Of a DNA stretch of 64,000 nucleotides, positions 23,246-36,175 are shown one piece after another. Origin of the DNA: Sipunculus nudus (Eukaryota > Annelida > Sipuncula > Golfingiida > Sipunculidae); NCBI GenBank assembly GCA_026874595.1, contig CM049310.1, forward strand, positions 45,289,058 through 45,353,057, in the 5' to 3' direction. A program made the translations under genes and the position numbers. Below the pieces are notes generated by a model that saw only the letters and a list, made by a program, of their open reading frames with translations, was not told the origin of the DNA and ran no database searches. Numbering within the stretch: position 1 is the first letter of the stretch; each line of letters starts with the position of its first letter.

Positions 23246-25879
23246 GCGGCTCAAAACAAGGGACCTATGGGTCACGGCGCTCAGCTGTTACATATGATAA
23301 AAAAATATGATTTAGAAATGAGGCACATGCTGGTTTTGTGTGGTAATAAATATAAGCTGTATAATGAGTTGTTGTTGTTTAGCTTATGTATGATTTTGAT
23401 AGTACCTTTGGAGACAGGGAAGAGGATTGATTTCATTTATTTTATTAACAAATGGAGTACTACTGTCACACAGATTTTGACTAGGCCATATAACTTATAA
23501 GCAGAACATATAATATACGAGATTAACTATTTATTAAAAAAAAATTACAAATATTGTCCCAAATATAATTTTTATTAAAATAATAAGAGAATCGTAATTT
23601 TTTAAAATGAAATATAACTGAAATGATTATTAAAATAGTGTTAAAGAATATATTCATGAATGCATTCATGAATACATTTTGAAAGTTTTTGAACTGGTAT
23701 TCATATACTTTCATTTTTACCTGAATTCCCATTCTTATGAAAGAAATTTTATAATGGAGTACATATTCATATTCGTATTTAAATACAGTTGCAAAGTATT
23801 CGCACCATGTCTGGTATTTATTCAGTTTTCACCAAACAATGATGTTGAGAATCAAGAATATACAAAATTCACACCTTTAAATAATGATCATAAGTACCTG
23901 GTTTTATGGCTTTTATTTATATTAAAAAAAAAATAAATGTAATATATTCATTTTGGACTAATTTCACATCAATGTACACACTAGACACAGTAGGAATCTA
24001 GATTAATATTATCAACTGCATATTTGTCTATCATTAATTTTCTCCATATGATCCCTAATGATTAGTAATGAATAATATGATTTACTTTTTTATCATTAAA
24101 AAAAATACCATAGGTGACTGCATGGTGTTATTTGGAATAAATGACATTCTATCCATCGATACAAGATTCTTATATCATCAGTATCTGCAAGTTAATTTCC
24201 TGTTATTATAAACTAACAAATTCCTTTTCTATTTTTCTTTAATTTGTTATAAAAAAACAATAAAAAATTATTAATTTATTGTTTATTGTTATGTTGTTGG
24301 TTAAAACTACTAGATGATTTGGGTAGGACACCTGGATCAACTGTGGCTGGCCATAAGCTGCCAGGCTGCCCTAGTGTATGTCTCGCCTCAAGCATGCATA
24401 ATTTGCTAAAAGTTCAACAAGGTCAACATACAGGTGACTCAAGAGGGGCTGGAGAGAGTCAAGGTCTGTCATGGTCTCATAAAAACATTAATAAAAGCTA
24501 CAATTTTTGGCCGATTTCTTTCAGCTTTCTAAACTAAAAAGCTGAAATCCTTATGTGTGCAAGATATGAAAATTATATCAACAGTGCTCACAGGAAACAA
24601 ACGTGCTATGGTCAATTTGGGCAAAATTTAAGGTACTTATTTTATAATTATACTAATAACTTATAAAATTTGAAAAATTCAGAACTAATTTTGGGTATTC
24701 AATTGAATCTTGATTAAATAATGCTACATCCCTGACAAAAAATCTCTAGCTTCAGCAATCCCCTTGTTAAGGTAGTAAATATATTTCTTGATTTTTTACA
24801 AAGTGCATTATGTTTGGGCCCATAACTTAAAACAATTACGCAATACTGACATCATTTCTGGCATGTGCATAGAAAATGTTTAGAAAAAGATGTATATTAT
24901 ATATGATTAAAGTCAGATCAGTAGTTTTGATATTAGGAAGTCTTGAAGTGTAACAATGGGTTTGTAATGGAAAAACGAAGTTTTTCATTATTATCTCGAA
25001 GGTATAAAGTCCTAGTGACCAAATTCTTGGCATGGTAGGGGATTTTGGAGACATCTAATTGTATGCCAAATTTTAGGAACTGAGAGCTGAAGCTGGGGAG
25101 CTGAGCTCTTGCAAACTGCATAACACTAGCTTGATGTAAACAATATGTTACATGGTGCTTGAAAACTTGAATAAAATCTACAGTTTTTGATCAACTGGTT
25201 TCAAATTTTTGGTGTTAACAGACAAAATGCTAACAAAAACATGCTATGAAAATTAAATCCACAGTACTTACAGGAAAAAACGTGCCACGGTCAAAGTTGG
25301 GCAAAATTTAAGGTACAAATTTTTTATTTTTGTTAATATTTTAAAAAATTTAAAAGATTTTGATCTAATTTTGGGTATACAATTTAATTTTGATTAATTA
25401 AAGTTATATTACTGTAAAAAAGTCCATAGCTTTAACATATTTTGTGTTAAGTGATCAAATATCTTTCTTAAATTTTTACAAAATGCATTATGTTTGGGCC
25501 CATAACTTTTTTAAATTATATAATACAGACATAATTTCTGGCATGTATATAGGAAATATATTGAGGTATATTAATGGTAAATACGAGGAAAAACAGATGA
25601 GTGGTTTTGATATTAGGCAGTCCTGAAGAGTTAAAATAGGTTTATAATAAAAAATTGAGGTTTTTTCTTAATTTCTCAAAGGAACGAAGTCGCAAAGACC
25701 CAGCTTTCAGCTTGGTAGGAGATCTTGGGGACACTTAACATTATGCCGAATTTTGGATTCCTAAGTCTTACAGTTTCAAAACGTGCCACATCTACGGACG
25801 GACGGACGGACAGACGGACGGACGACGGACAATGGACCACGACTATAGCTCAGATGACTTATAGTCAGCTGAGCTAAAA
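23246..25879 (-). repeat. 2.6-kb AGCTCAGCTGAC-family repeat, copy 2 (inverted)
   Basis: On the minus strand it starts TTTTTAGCTCAGCTGAC at 25879, then CATCTGAGCTATAG and a run of CCGTCCGTCCG. Two units of about 680 bp follow, each with GGGCAAAATTTAAGGTAC on the plus strand (about 24617 and 25295). The AT-rich half ends ACAGCTGAGCGCCGTGACCC near 23270. It is inverted relative to 16181-18838. Confidence 0.85.
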
Positions 25880-27432
25880 ATAGGGGGGGGGGAGGTTCTG
25901 GACCCACTCTGGATCCGCCAGTGCATAAAGATACAAGTCTTTATATTACTGGTCAGATTCTTTATGACGTCTCCTGTTGCTAGGCGGTTGATCTAAAAAT
26001 ATCAGTAGATTTTCCTCCCACGCCACTATACGAGCCATACGGGGGCCTGATGATTGGTAAAGTTGTCTATTATTACTTCAGCACGCTCGAAGGCTTGCTG
26101 AACCGAGCCAGAAACATAGCTCTCAGGAAAATGGATATTTTAGAAGAAATAGACTCAAATGTATAATTCCTTTAAGTAAGTCTCATGTGCACTCATTTTT
26201 TTTCTTGCCCAATCTATGCACGTGTCTCCGGTTTCACCCTTGCTCTATTTCTCTCTTGCTCCACTGTCTGATGAATGAGGAAGCACAGTAGTACATATAT
26301 ACGATAAGAATGTTAATTCTTTATGCACTCTTTATTTCTGTTTTCTGGCCGGGAATATTCGAGAATTCATAACCTGTCGTTAAAACTTTGGGGAGAATCG
26401 CTGTGTTTCTGTGGAGATTACGTCATTCTTCTTTTTTTGCAGCAGTGAGGTTCGAACTGACAACTGTCTGCTCCCAAGTCAAACGTCACTAGTATGATAC
26501 CACCGGTTCCTCCCGGGGAGACTGACGGTGCTTTTCACACTGCGGTTCATCTCCATCCACCGAAGCGACAGTATCTGTCATGTCCCGATCAATAATAGAG
26601 CTATTGCTTAGAATAATCAAAATAATCCTCCCCGTTGTGTGTAAGGACGCTAACGTTAAATTCGAAAACACATCTCCAGGGTCACTGAATCACCGGTTAG
26701 ATATCTGAAACTCACGAACTCGAAGAGGAAAAAGCTAGAAATCATTCACCTCTCTCGTAAAAATGACAGAACGTCAATAAATATATTATTTTTTCTGTTG
26801 ATAGTTATAGGGATATTTTAATATCCATGTATAAGAATGTATGCTGCACAATTACCGCATGGCGATATTGATGGGATATTACATTGATAGTGTAAATATT
26901 TGTATTTCTATCCTTACATTCGTAAACTTCAGTATCAACAAGCCACTTTGGCAGATGAGGACCCTTCTCTCCCCGCGTTTACAGATAATTCACCTATTCC
27001 CTTACCACCGAATAAACACTAAACTCCTTACGTTATCAACCCCACTTCAACACTACAACGGTCTATAAATCCATCTCTCTCGAGTATATGGGGCATTTTA
27101 CTTCGTACTAATCGCGCATCTCCACTACATCTTTATTGAAACAGGTGATGCCTTAAACATGTCAATGATCGTTCCTTTTGTAGCAGGCTGTTTAACTGGC
27201 TAACACTAAATATAGATATATGATCATTTGTAATGATTAGATTACTATCTATATCTAGATAAGATTAAACATGTTAAAATAAAAGGTCATAAAGTGGCCC
27301 TATTTAGGTCATTTTATCTATTTTTCCTATTTTATCGGTCATTCCTTTCTCTCTCTCTTTAACGCTCGCTCCCTTGGATAATCCTCAAAACTATCTGTCA
27401 TATTTACAAATATGGTAAACTGACAAACTTAC

Positions 27433-27576
27433 ACGTAACCATGGTGACCAGGGAAAACGTTGTGGTAACCCAGCTGGTGGTTAGCGCCCCCTGCTGGAAG
27501 ATTTCCAGGAACTCCAAATAGACGAGACCAAAGCATCTTATGGTCCCCTCAAAAATGAACATGTTCAGCACTAGCC
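27433..27576 (-). CDS. SLC16-like transporter, exon for TM1-TM2
   Basis: This 144-nt minus-strand exon lies between TTATCCAG and ACGT|GTAAGT. It encodes TM1 (LVLNMFIFEGTIRCFGLVYL), then LEFLEIFQQGALTTSW and TM2 (VTTTFSLVTMVTS). The family's D-G-G-W-G-W signature should lie directly upstream in a first coding exon, which I could not find. The first codon is split, with two bases (GG) here, which would suit the Trp or Gly of that signature. The codons for F-Q-Q-G-A-L coincide with a consensus CTCF-like sequence (27481-27499). The four exons give 454 codons plus stop, so the full protein should be near 490-520 residues. Confidence 0.85.
27481..27499 (-). promoter_or_regulatory. CTCF-consensus-like sequence inside a coding exon
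   Basis: The minus strand reads TTCCAGCAGGGGGCGCTAA, matching the CTCF core CCASYAGRKGGCRS at every position plus the TA extension. It is in codons of the transporter exon, so the match could be coincidental. Confidence 0.35.
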
Positions 27577-30390
27577 CTGGATAACGAGAAAAACAGTAGG
27601 GATTTGTTATGTGAAAACGTTTATACATGTGTTTGCATAAAATCAACATATGCTGTTTCCCCAAAAATAAACACCGTGATAAAGGGATTATTATCACACG
27701 TGACACATTTGCAACTGATACTTAATTTGACCATGACCTAATTTTATTTTTGACTTTGACCTAATTCCCAATGTCTTGACCTTGGGAAGAGTCCTGTGAC
27801 CACTCAAAGACAACAGTTACCTCGTTATTTTTTCTTATACTGCCACTAGTTCAGTAGAATCAATGTGGTTGCTCAGTTGTCAAGTTTCTTAAAATAGCTG
27901 CAACCAACCTCTAATGTTAGGGTGGAGTGTTGATTGAGATCATTTAAATATAACAACAAATATAATCTGCTTTATGATTAAATGATTGAATAAGTATGCT
28001 AATATCTTGTTTTTTTTTCTAGCTGAAAGCATAAAAGTTTTTAATTACGATAAAATTGAAACAGAGTTAATGTAAGAGTATTTAATTGTAATTCTTTTCC
28101 GATGTGGGGGTATATTCAAGGTAGGGTATGATCAAACGAAACCCCTGCCCACTTACACACCTTATACAATGCAATCATTCTAAATCTCCTCCGTTTTAAC
28201 CAGCTCTTGGCTCTGTACCAGCCCTGGTGGTGATACCCGGAGAATCCTGCTATACAAAGCAGCGGTTAAAATTAAGGACATCCGGCATGACTACATTGTT
28301 TATTAACCACTAGCGCTGCGCCAGAAGTACGCTGCCCGCTGTGTAATATAAAAGAAGTTATATATATACCCAATAAATAATGGCGAGTGCCAAAGCCATT
28401 GTGTAATGACCTTGAGCCTTTTTTCGTATATAGTTAAGACATTACAGCGAATCGCTTATTTTTTAGGATCAAAAGGGAAAGGTTTCCTCCACTTCCACGG
28501 TCAAGGTCTGTCCCACACGGCCATCTCGGTTTTTATTAAAAAATACATTCTGGCCCCAACATCTGTATTTACGGTGACGACCGCCATGTTAATATACCAT
28601 GACACCTCTGCCCACTAACCTGAGGAAAAAAAAAACTAACTAAGCCCTGCGTCAGCCTGCACGTGTTATATATTTAGCCAGGGTAACCTGACTTCTCAGT
28701 TGCTGTGTATTCAGATATTTCACGTGTTCCGTTTAGTAAGCTGGAATTGCAGAACAAGTATTTTTCCGATATGCTTGCTCAATTGGTAGAATAACAACCA
28801 AGAACATTTCTCCTCCTAACCTTTTGACATTTTTACCCACGGGACTACAAACATGTGTAACATTCACATTCACCCCCCCCCCCCCCCCCAACCTATCAAA
28901 CAGCATTCAGTTAGCTTGTATTAGGCCTACGGAATAGTATCCTCTTTGTGTATGTAGCAATTGGGGAAGGCAACTGGTTGGTCAACGAATGATCTGCCAG
29001 GCTTTGGTGATACCCCGTGCCGTCCCCTCATGGACACATGTTTCTTGCTATGAAAATTAGTATTCGTTACATTTCAAGGAAAAGATGTTAACATTTGTAC
29101 AGATGATTAAAGGGACTCATTTTCAATAAGGTAAACAAATTCCTACCTGTTACCTTATTTAGGAAACAAAATTTAAAAAAAATATGAAAAATCAGTCTAC
29201 ATTTTCCAACATTTCAGCCCCACTGATGACGGGGAAAGGTCATTGGTCACATGTGAAAGCAGCCCCAGTTTACAGCTGCTGATTGGATGATGTCATGTAA
29301 ACCTTCTAAAAGGTATTTGCCACTCATGCAGGGACACATCTGATCTGTTAGTTATTTGTAAAAGAATGAAAAAGTTGCCAAATTAGACCGTCATTTCCAT
29401 GTGCAGCTTTCCGGATTTTTTTTAGAAATATAAACTGTTAAAAATATATATGTATATAAAAAAGATGGACATAGGTTGGTAGAACGGATTTTATAGCATA
29501 AGTAAAAACCCTGTAAATAATAGTCACTCGAACATTGGAAACAACATCATTTAAATATTATATAGTGGTAAGGAGAACCTATCTTCAACGGCGTTGCTCA
29601 CATATGCCGCCGTTCCGTTTAAATGCTTTTGTAGCATATTCTCTAGGAAAAAAAAGACAATGTCGACGAAGTTCATTTCAATGGGGTGGCAATGTGAAAA
29701 TGTTTTCAACTAGACAGGTGGGAGTATTATGACAATAAAATTAACCAGTAGCCCCTGACCCTAGTTTATTTGTTCGTATTATCTGGTTGTAGAAACAACC
29801 CAAGAGTTTTTGCATCAGAGTCGACTTCTGTTAGAAGATATAGTATTATGGATTCCAGACAAGAAGTTCCAAGTAAACCACAGGACATTTATAAGTTTTT
29901 GAACGGCGATAAAAAATGTCAGGGGAGACTATTGGATTCACTCTATACGTCCTCTTACTTATTTAAATGTCTGTTTCCCGAAACTGCATGTCCATTCGAA
30001 TGGCTTTACGGTTTTTACCCCGTAGTATTTATATCGTGTGGTTAACAGACGGCTTCCAAGGCCCTAAATACGGTTTGTTAGTAAGGTAAGTTTGTTGGAC
30101 CATACCTTGTGCAACATTTGTTCCCTATACCTTCACCCTAGTAATCACTTGATCTATATGTACATAAACCAAATACACTGCCCCTGTTTAATGAATATGA
30201 ACATTTAATGGAATACAGGAATATTCACATTTTCCAAAAGAGACCGGCAAACAAATGAGATCGGATATTCTAGGCTAGTGACGGCTAACTGTTATCTTCA
30301 CATGCAAACGAGCGCGTTGTCTCCAAGCCAATGCCTCTCTAATTCTCTAATGTCAAATAATATGACTATTGAAAGCGATGTGTTTTAATA
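27577..30390. other. Non-coding region upstream of the known transporter exons
   Basis: Expected to be intron or 5' sequence of the minus-strand transporter. A poly-C tract lies at 28873-28889. No exon carrying the D-G-G-W-G-W motif was found, and open frames show no family signal. Confidence 0.5.
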
Positions 30391-30681
30391 TTGACTGAAA
30401 TGAAAGAAATAAAAGGAGTCATATTTGTCCATTTGAATATTAGAAGTTTGATAAACAAATTTGATGAAATCTTACATTTGTTTCTGAACTCGAAAATCTA
30501 TATTTTATCATTGAACGAGACATGGCTATATGTAATTATAGTATACAAATTTCTTGCTATTCCCTTTTCCGTCAGGATCGAAATAAGACATGGGGGTGGG
30601 GTCTCGCTCTGTGTTTGTAATTCCTCATCTCCACTCTTCCCGGACAATTTTGTGGTTGATTTCGAAGCCGTTTTTTGTTAA
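30391..30681 (+). pseudogene. Fragment of a LINE endonuclease domain
   Basis: An open frame of 96 codons contains VHLNIRSLINKFDEI, ILSLNETWL and HGGGVSLCV. These match the start of the apurinic-endonuclease-like domain of non-LTR retrotransposons: the H-L-N-I-R-S-L strand, the catalytic-Glu motif (L-N-E-T-W-L) and the later G-G-G-V strand. The full endonuclease is about 230 residues. Here it is deleted internally between ETWL and HGGGV, and truncated after about 96 residues, so it is dead. The clade (CR1/L2/Jockey-like) cannot be fixed from this piece. Confidence 0.75.
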
Positions 30682-32804
30682 AGCCAAATGTCATAAAAAA
30701 ACTCTCCATATGGCTTATAATAGCTATGATGCGCATATGGCCTGTCGTCTCAACTGGAATTTTGCGCATTTGGCAGTCGCACATCTGAAAGTGGCGTAAC
30801 TGACAATGAAAGGGATCATCTGGCATGGAGCCTTACTGTCCTGTATATAGGCTCCTGAGCAGGAGACCATGTATATTGTTAGAACCTTGGTTCCCTGGCT
30901 CAGGCAATGTCATAATCACAGTGCTTTAGGTTTGCTGATGTACACTAACCTGTTTTTATAATCATTTGTGTGTCACTCGTACCTGAAATGAAGTATCGGA
31001 GCCTAGCTTCAGCTACTAGGAATACTCTCCTCTGACTTGGCTAGCGCGGATAGGGTACGTGCATGGCAAGCATGAGTCCGGTGGTTACTTTTGATGATGG
31101 TGATGTCGAAAAATCATTAGCTTTACATGCTTGACATAATGCTGACTATGATGATGCTAACAGAGCCTTTGCTTTTTCTAGCGCTGGAACCTTGCTTAAG
31201 TTTAGCTTATTATTTACCGAGTGACCAAGGAAGCCCCCCCCCCCCCCCCACGTCTCCTATTATTCTCGTTTGTTAAGCCTTCTTTTGGGAGTACCTTACC
31301 CCCCCCCCCCCCCCCGGTAATTATTAAGATATTCTGTCACATGTTGACACCTAGGTCATTTTCATTACTGCTATATTACTGCTGTATTTGTTGTATCATA
31401 TTTAACCTGGTTCCCTATTATATATGAATGTTATCGTAATTTTCAGGTTATTTCTGCCCTTATGGTAGAAACACAGGCAGAAAGGAATATGGTCTATTAC
31501 AAAATAAAATAAAATGAAATATAAAGAAATATATTGGTCTTGCAGGTATATAATTTTTAGTCGGAATTAGCCATTAACAGTGTCTTATATACATGTACAT
31601 TCATCATAGGTTTTTTTTTGCAACAATTCCAATCGCAGCTTTTCATTTTATGCTTAGTCATTTACTATCAGCAACTTTATATTATCGCGTTGATTGATGT
31701 ATGTGTTCTCTTCAGTGTTGATAACCCTGCACTTACACGAGCGTTTGTTCTGTTGGTCTATGTACCAAGGACGAAAGCTGAACAGAAAACTAATTAAGAC
31801 TGATAAAGAAAACCTACCAATTAGCGCCACCCAACGGCACAACGGTTCACGCATCTTGGGTCGAGGTTTGGTGTTCCTCCCTGACTTAGTCCTGTGTTTT
31901 ATTCCTGCCTGTTTTGCTTCTGTCTCTGGTCTTTACAAGTCGACTGACTTGTTTACTTGCAAGCTTATAATGAATGCCAGTTGCACATGCAGTGTTTTTG
32001 TATACTGGCTGTTAAGGCCACTTGGGGGCGCGCAAGGCAATTCAACCCACTGCCAACGCTTATAACATTACCGTAGCACCTCAAATCGTTCTGTAACTTA
32101 TACCTATCTACGTTACTTGTTACTTGTAGTGTTTGAGTCAACTATGAAATTATTATATTATTTATTTTTAATCAGCCAAAGGAATCAAAGCACTAGCATT
32201 TTTTGCCATGTTCTTTCTCCTCACTGGCTTAGCATTTTCTCTTTTATGATCATGTTTGCACAACCCTATTAAATTCATGTACGCATGAATTGTACAAATT
32301 CGTATGTTTCGGCTTTCAGTCTGTCGTACAATTTGAACTTGACAGAAAAAGGTATTTGCCCAAGATATACCTTTTTTATTATAAAATAACAATATTGCCA
32401 TAAAAAATTGAGAAATGTTTTAATTTGTTACGAAAATGGAATAATGAGCCCGATTCAGTATTGTTTTGGCAACAACCGACTGACAGTAATGCTGCGTCCG
32501 TTTAGACCATTTCTGACTTTGTTAGGACCACTGTTGGGCATTAACTTGTTCAAACTGAATAATTTATTTTGGAGAAAATATCATAAAACAAGAAAATACA
32601 TAGTTGGTGCAGTCGTGAACCCTTTGTTAATCCAGAGGTAAAAAAAATAACTTTAGGCTTAACCAAGAATGCCAGTGTGAGACACACTTGTTCGAATAGA
32701 AATGGTTTGCAAATGATACCATCTGATAAAGTGCGCCAAAAAGTGCGTAACAAACCCGTCGTGTTAAATACTGAATGTTCTAATTAAAATGTATTGATTA
32801 TTCA

Positions 32805-32807
<3 letters not shown>

Positions 32808-32863
<56 letters not shown>
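32808..32863. repeat. (TA)n microsatellite
   Basis: Uninterrupted TA run of about 56 bp. Confidence 0.95.
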
Positions 32864-32867
<4 letters not shown>

Positions 32868-35800
32868 ATTTTGACTGAAAATATTCAGAGCAAATCTAAT
32901 AAAAATCCATTGAATTCCATAGAAAAGCGTCGAGACGAAAATGCATGCATACAATTTGCATGATGCATAGAAGTCTTGTGCACATGACCGCATCAATTAC
33001 TTGTGTGTGTGGAATTAACTGATGGTCAAAATTTGAGAAGTCCTTTTTAATGGTAATTTTATATGGTGAGTTTAACTTAAATCCATTAAAAATCTGGTAA
33101 GTTATTCAGACACCAAAGGTTACCGGATGGACATAAAGCCTGACGGACGCTATCCATAACATTACGAACAGCGCATAAAAACCAACGCATGAAAACACTG
33201 TGAATCTGACGAATCATATAAAGACACAAGTACAAGACCGCCCTTTGTCTTCGTTTTTTTTCTGAAAGATCGATCGATCTTGTTTTCGGTACCCAAAGGG
33301 GAAATCATGGGTATTATATGACACGTAAGTAGTGTCAGGGTCTTTACAGACACAGCTTGATGGAAGTCCCAGCTGTGAAAACGATAGCTGAAATAGTTAA
33401 TTGAGTGGAGGGCTAATGTCAAGTTTCGAGGGCACACGTGGTACAAGCTTAATGAAAGTCTGTTGTTTAAATCCTGCATGATAAAAAATGGCTTCCCCGC
33501 TATCGTTATCATATATCTTATCAGACAAAGGAGCACAGATTTAAGACTTCAGATAAGAAACGGATCTATTGATCAGGAGCCATTTTGGGTATTATATACT
33601 GCAGCGTGTGTTTACATTATCCATATCACTAGACTAACTTACTTAACGACCAAGTTCGTTCTTGAGAAACACAAGTATATCCTAACATTATGAGAATCAC
33701 ACAAACCCAGCATCATTTTTATCTCTGTTATTTCGATGCCGGGTGGATACCATGCTTTCAGCCCTGTCTAGAGATTTTAGGTTTGTTTGTTTGTTTTTAT
33801 AGTTATCAGATATTGTAAGTTTATATCGTATTTCGTAAACTGATAATTATAGTGGTTTTGGTGAAGGTATGCATGCGCTCTTTGAGTGCTGTTTAGTTAT
33901 TAGGTTTGATAAACGGGAGTTCCTATGAATAACGGCATGGTCATCCTTCATTGATGAATATAATCAATTACGAGGGTTACAATTAGACTTATTAATCTTA
34001 TCTTAACCTCTTTATATAACTTAGCTGTTTGAGTATTTATGTCGAGAAAAAAACTCCTATAGGCCTGCTATCATGGAAAATCTTAGTCATTGTAATGTCA
34101 CAGGGAACTATAAAATCAATATCATATGTTATCATTTGTTTTGCCGCCGTTGCTTGGTTGGTTTGTGTTCTTTTTCTGTCAGGAACATTGCTCAATAAGT
34201 TGTGATATATTTAAACTTTAATTCTGTGTAGGTTAAAGGTGACAACCAATCATGCATCGATCGTGACACACATTTCCCTTTGCTAGTCATAGAACCGTAT
34301 TTCTTCTACGCTTATATACTCGTACGTACCACACATGCACCAATGTAATGACGTACCTGGTTGTATATTTCGAATACACTGAACGAGTATCATGGTGCAT
34401 GGACGTAAGCGGTCCCCAAGTGTTTTCTAGTTACATATCTCTATAGTGTATATATTCATCAAAGCTTTCAATAGGAAGAAATTTTGACGAGTTCGGGCCG
34501 CAAAGACCAAATTTTCGACATGTCAGTACGAATATATGGAGGCTCAAATTTGAAAGGTTGCGTAACATTGAACCTTCTTTATTTTACGTCATTTTAGTAA
34601 TAATATATGATTAAATATTCTGTCATTATAAGATTCTAGAGTGAAATCTAAGTGTCATAAGACCAAAGTAATGTTTGAAGTTTTTGGCAGGCGGTAATAC
34701 AAAAGCAAAATTTGATTCTTTAATTCGGTCCAACCCCTAGAAATTTCGCGTGTCTAGTCGGATGCCCGGATCCACAAACCCGAGCTTCTAATGAGATTTG
34801 TGAGCGTCACAGATGCTTATCTCCGCTTACATAAAAGCCCCGATTCTATTCAGCAAAAAGCAGCTAGGCGATTCAGATGTATTATATTATTCTATAATAT
34901 CCAGTGAAAATTTGAAAAAAAGAGAGAGAGAGAAAATTCAACATTCCCCTGTTCCTGCCAAAATTAAAACAGAACCTTTGATAGAGGAGGCACGCAACCG
35001 ATATCAGAGACATCAGATATTTTTTTACGAAGCCCATAAAACATACAGGGAGTAATTTATGGTCATTGACTGATGACACTTAATACAGGTGGGAACTGAA
35101 TCTGGAGCGGACGAAAAGACATACAATGAAAGGCAGCTTTTCCCCACACTCACAAAAGTTTAACCTTAATCAAGACGAATGTAAATACCGCTCTCGAATA
35201 TTTGTAACCCAAGATCAGGGATGATTGAAAACAGACTTGTGTAAACAGGTAACAAATCAAGCTTATATCTGTAGATATGGTCTGACTCGACAGTGCTAAG
35301 ACGTGCTGCCTGGAACGAGACAAGTTATAATAACAATTCTTAGGAAAAAAAAAACACAGCCGGCCTATTACAGTCAAACTAACGCATATGTAAGCCGAGC
35401 CATCTAATTCATTGTGCAAGCTAACAAGCGCCCGCACATGTTTACACGTATCTGGTAATGAATTCTAATATTTTAATATGAATTATAATTGTGTGGAATG
35501 TTAACTGGTTATTTTCATCATTTCACTATCATGGAATGGGTGTTAATTTTGAAATATATTGTATTTTGTTTGAATAAACTAGCAAGTTATTTACTTGGTT
35601 GATCGTGAATGTCAGGAAGTAGCCCTATACATAAATTTTGTTATGCATTTTTTACCCCTGCATGAAGATTATTTTTTTATCGTTAATAGAATAAACATAA
35701 ATTTGCGTCTGTGTAATTTGTCCACAAATGATACAACGTATTTTGAGGTTATAAAGCATACCAACCGGACAGCTCAAAAGCTATGATGGATATTCTAGAT

Positions 35801-36163
35801 CTCCTTTTGCGACATGGTAATATCTATGAGTTTTCAGCTCAGGGCTAGAACCGCAGATTGCACAGTTTTTAAAGTGACAAAAAACGAAATGGAATAACAA
35901 ATTTTCATTGTCAGAGAAAATCAAATATATGTAGCTATTCTCTTTCTACCACGCGCGCATTACCTCCCCTAATAAGATAAAGTTTTCATATGGCCCTTTC
36001 TTGGTCGTATATATATATCTGTCTCATTTTATAACCAATAAATCTCTCAATAAATATTGTGGAAACGTATAGACTTTGAAGAAGACAAAGTGCATGGGTT
36101 CATTCATGAATTTGATGCAACTTGCCTTGTATTGGCAACAGTTTAGGAGGCACTAACTACGGT

Positions 36164-36175
36164 GCCGCCATCTTG
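36164..36175 (-). promoter_or_regulatory. YY1-consensus-like motif
   Basis: The plus strand reads GCCGCCATCTTG; its complement CAAGATGGCGGC is the classical YY1 core. Such sites often sit just inside 5'UTRs, but no promoter or exon is recognised around it. Confidence 0.25.

Larger units (their letters stand above)
22486..27432 (-). other. Transporter intron 1, filled with nested repeats
   Basis: A 4.9-kb phase-1 intron. It contains a (TA)n run (22887-22931), a TIR-like start CAGGGGCGGAACCAG (23118) and the inverted 2.6-kb repeat (23246-25879). A hAT-like end ...TGGATCCGCCAGTG (about 25910-25923) follows. An inverted pair of about 45 bp (22950-23000 and 26095-26145, core TTTCTGGCTCGGTT) brackets the nested block. 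No extra exon is needed or seen. Confidence 0.8.

Noticed and set aside
29770-30045. 91-codon open frame ending near a GTAAGT at 30085
   Set aside because: No recognised domain and no matching acceptor or partner exon.
31694-32065. 123-codon open frame
   Set aside because: Unstructured composition with no recognisable motif; an opposite-strand frame of similar quality covers part of it.
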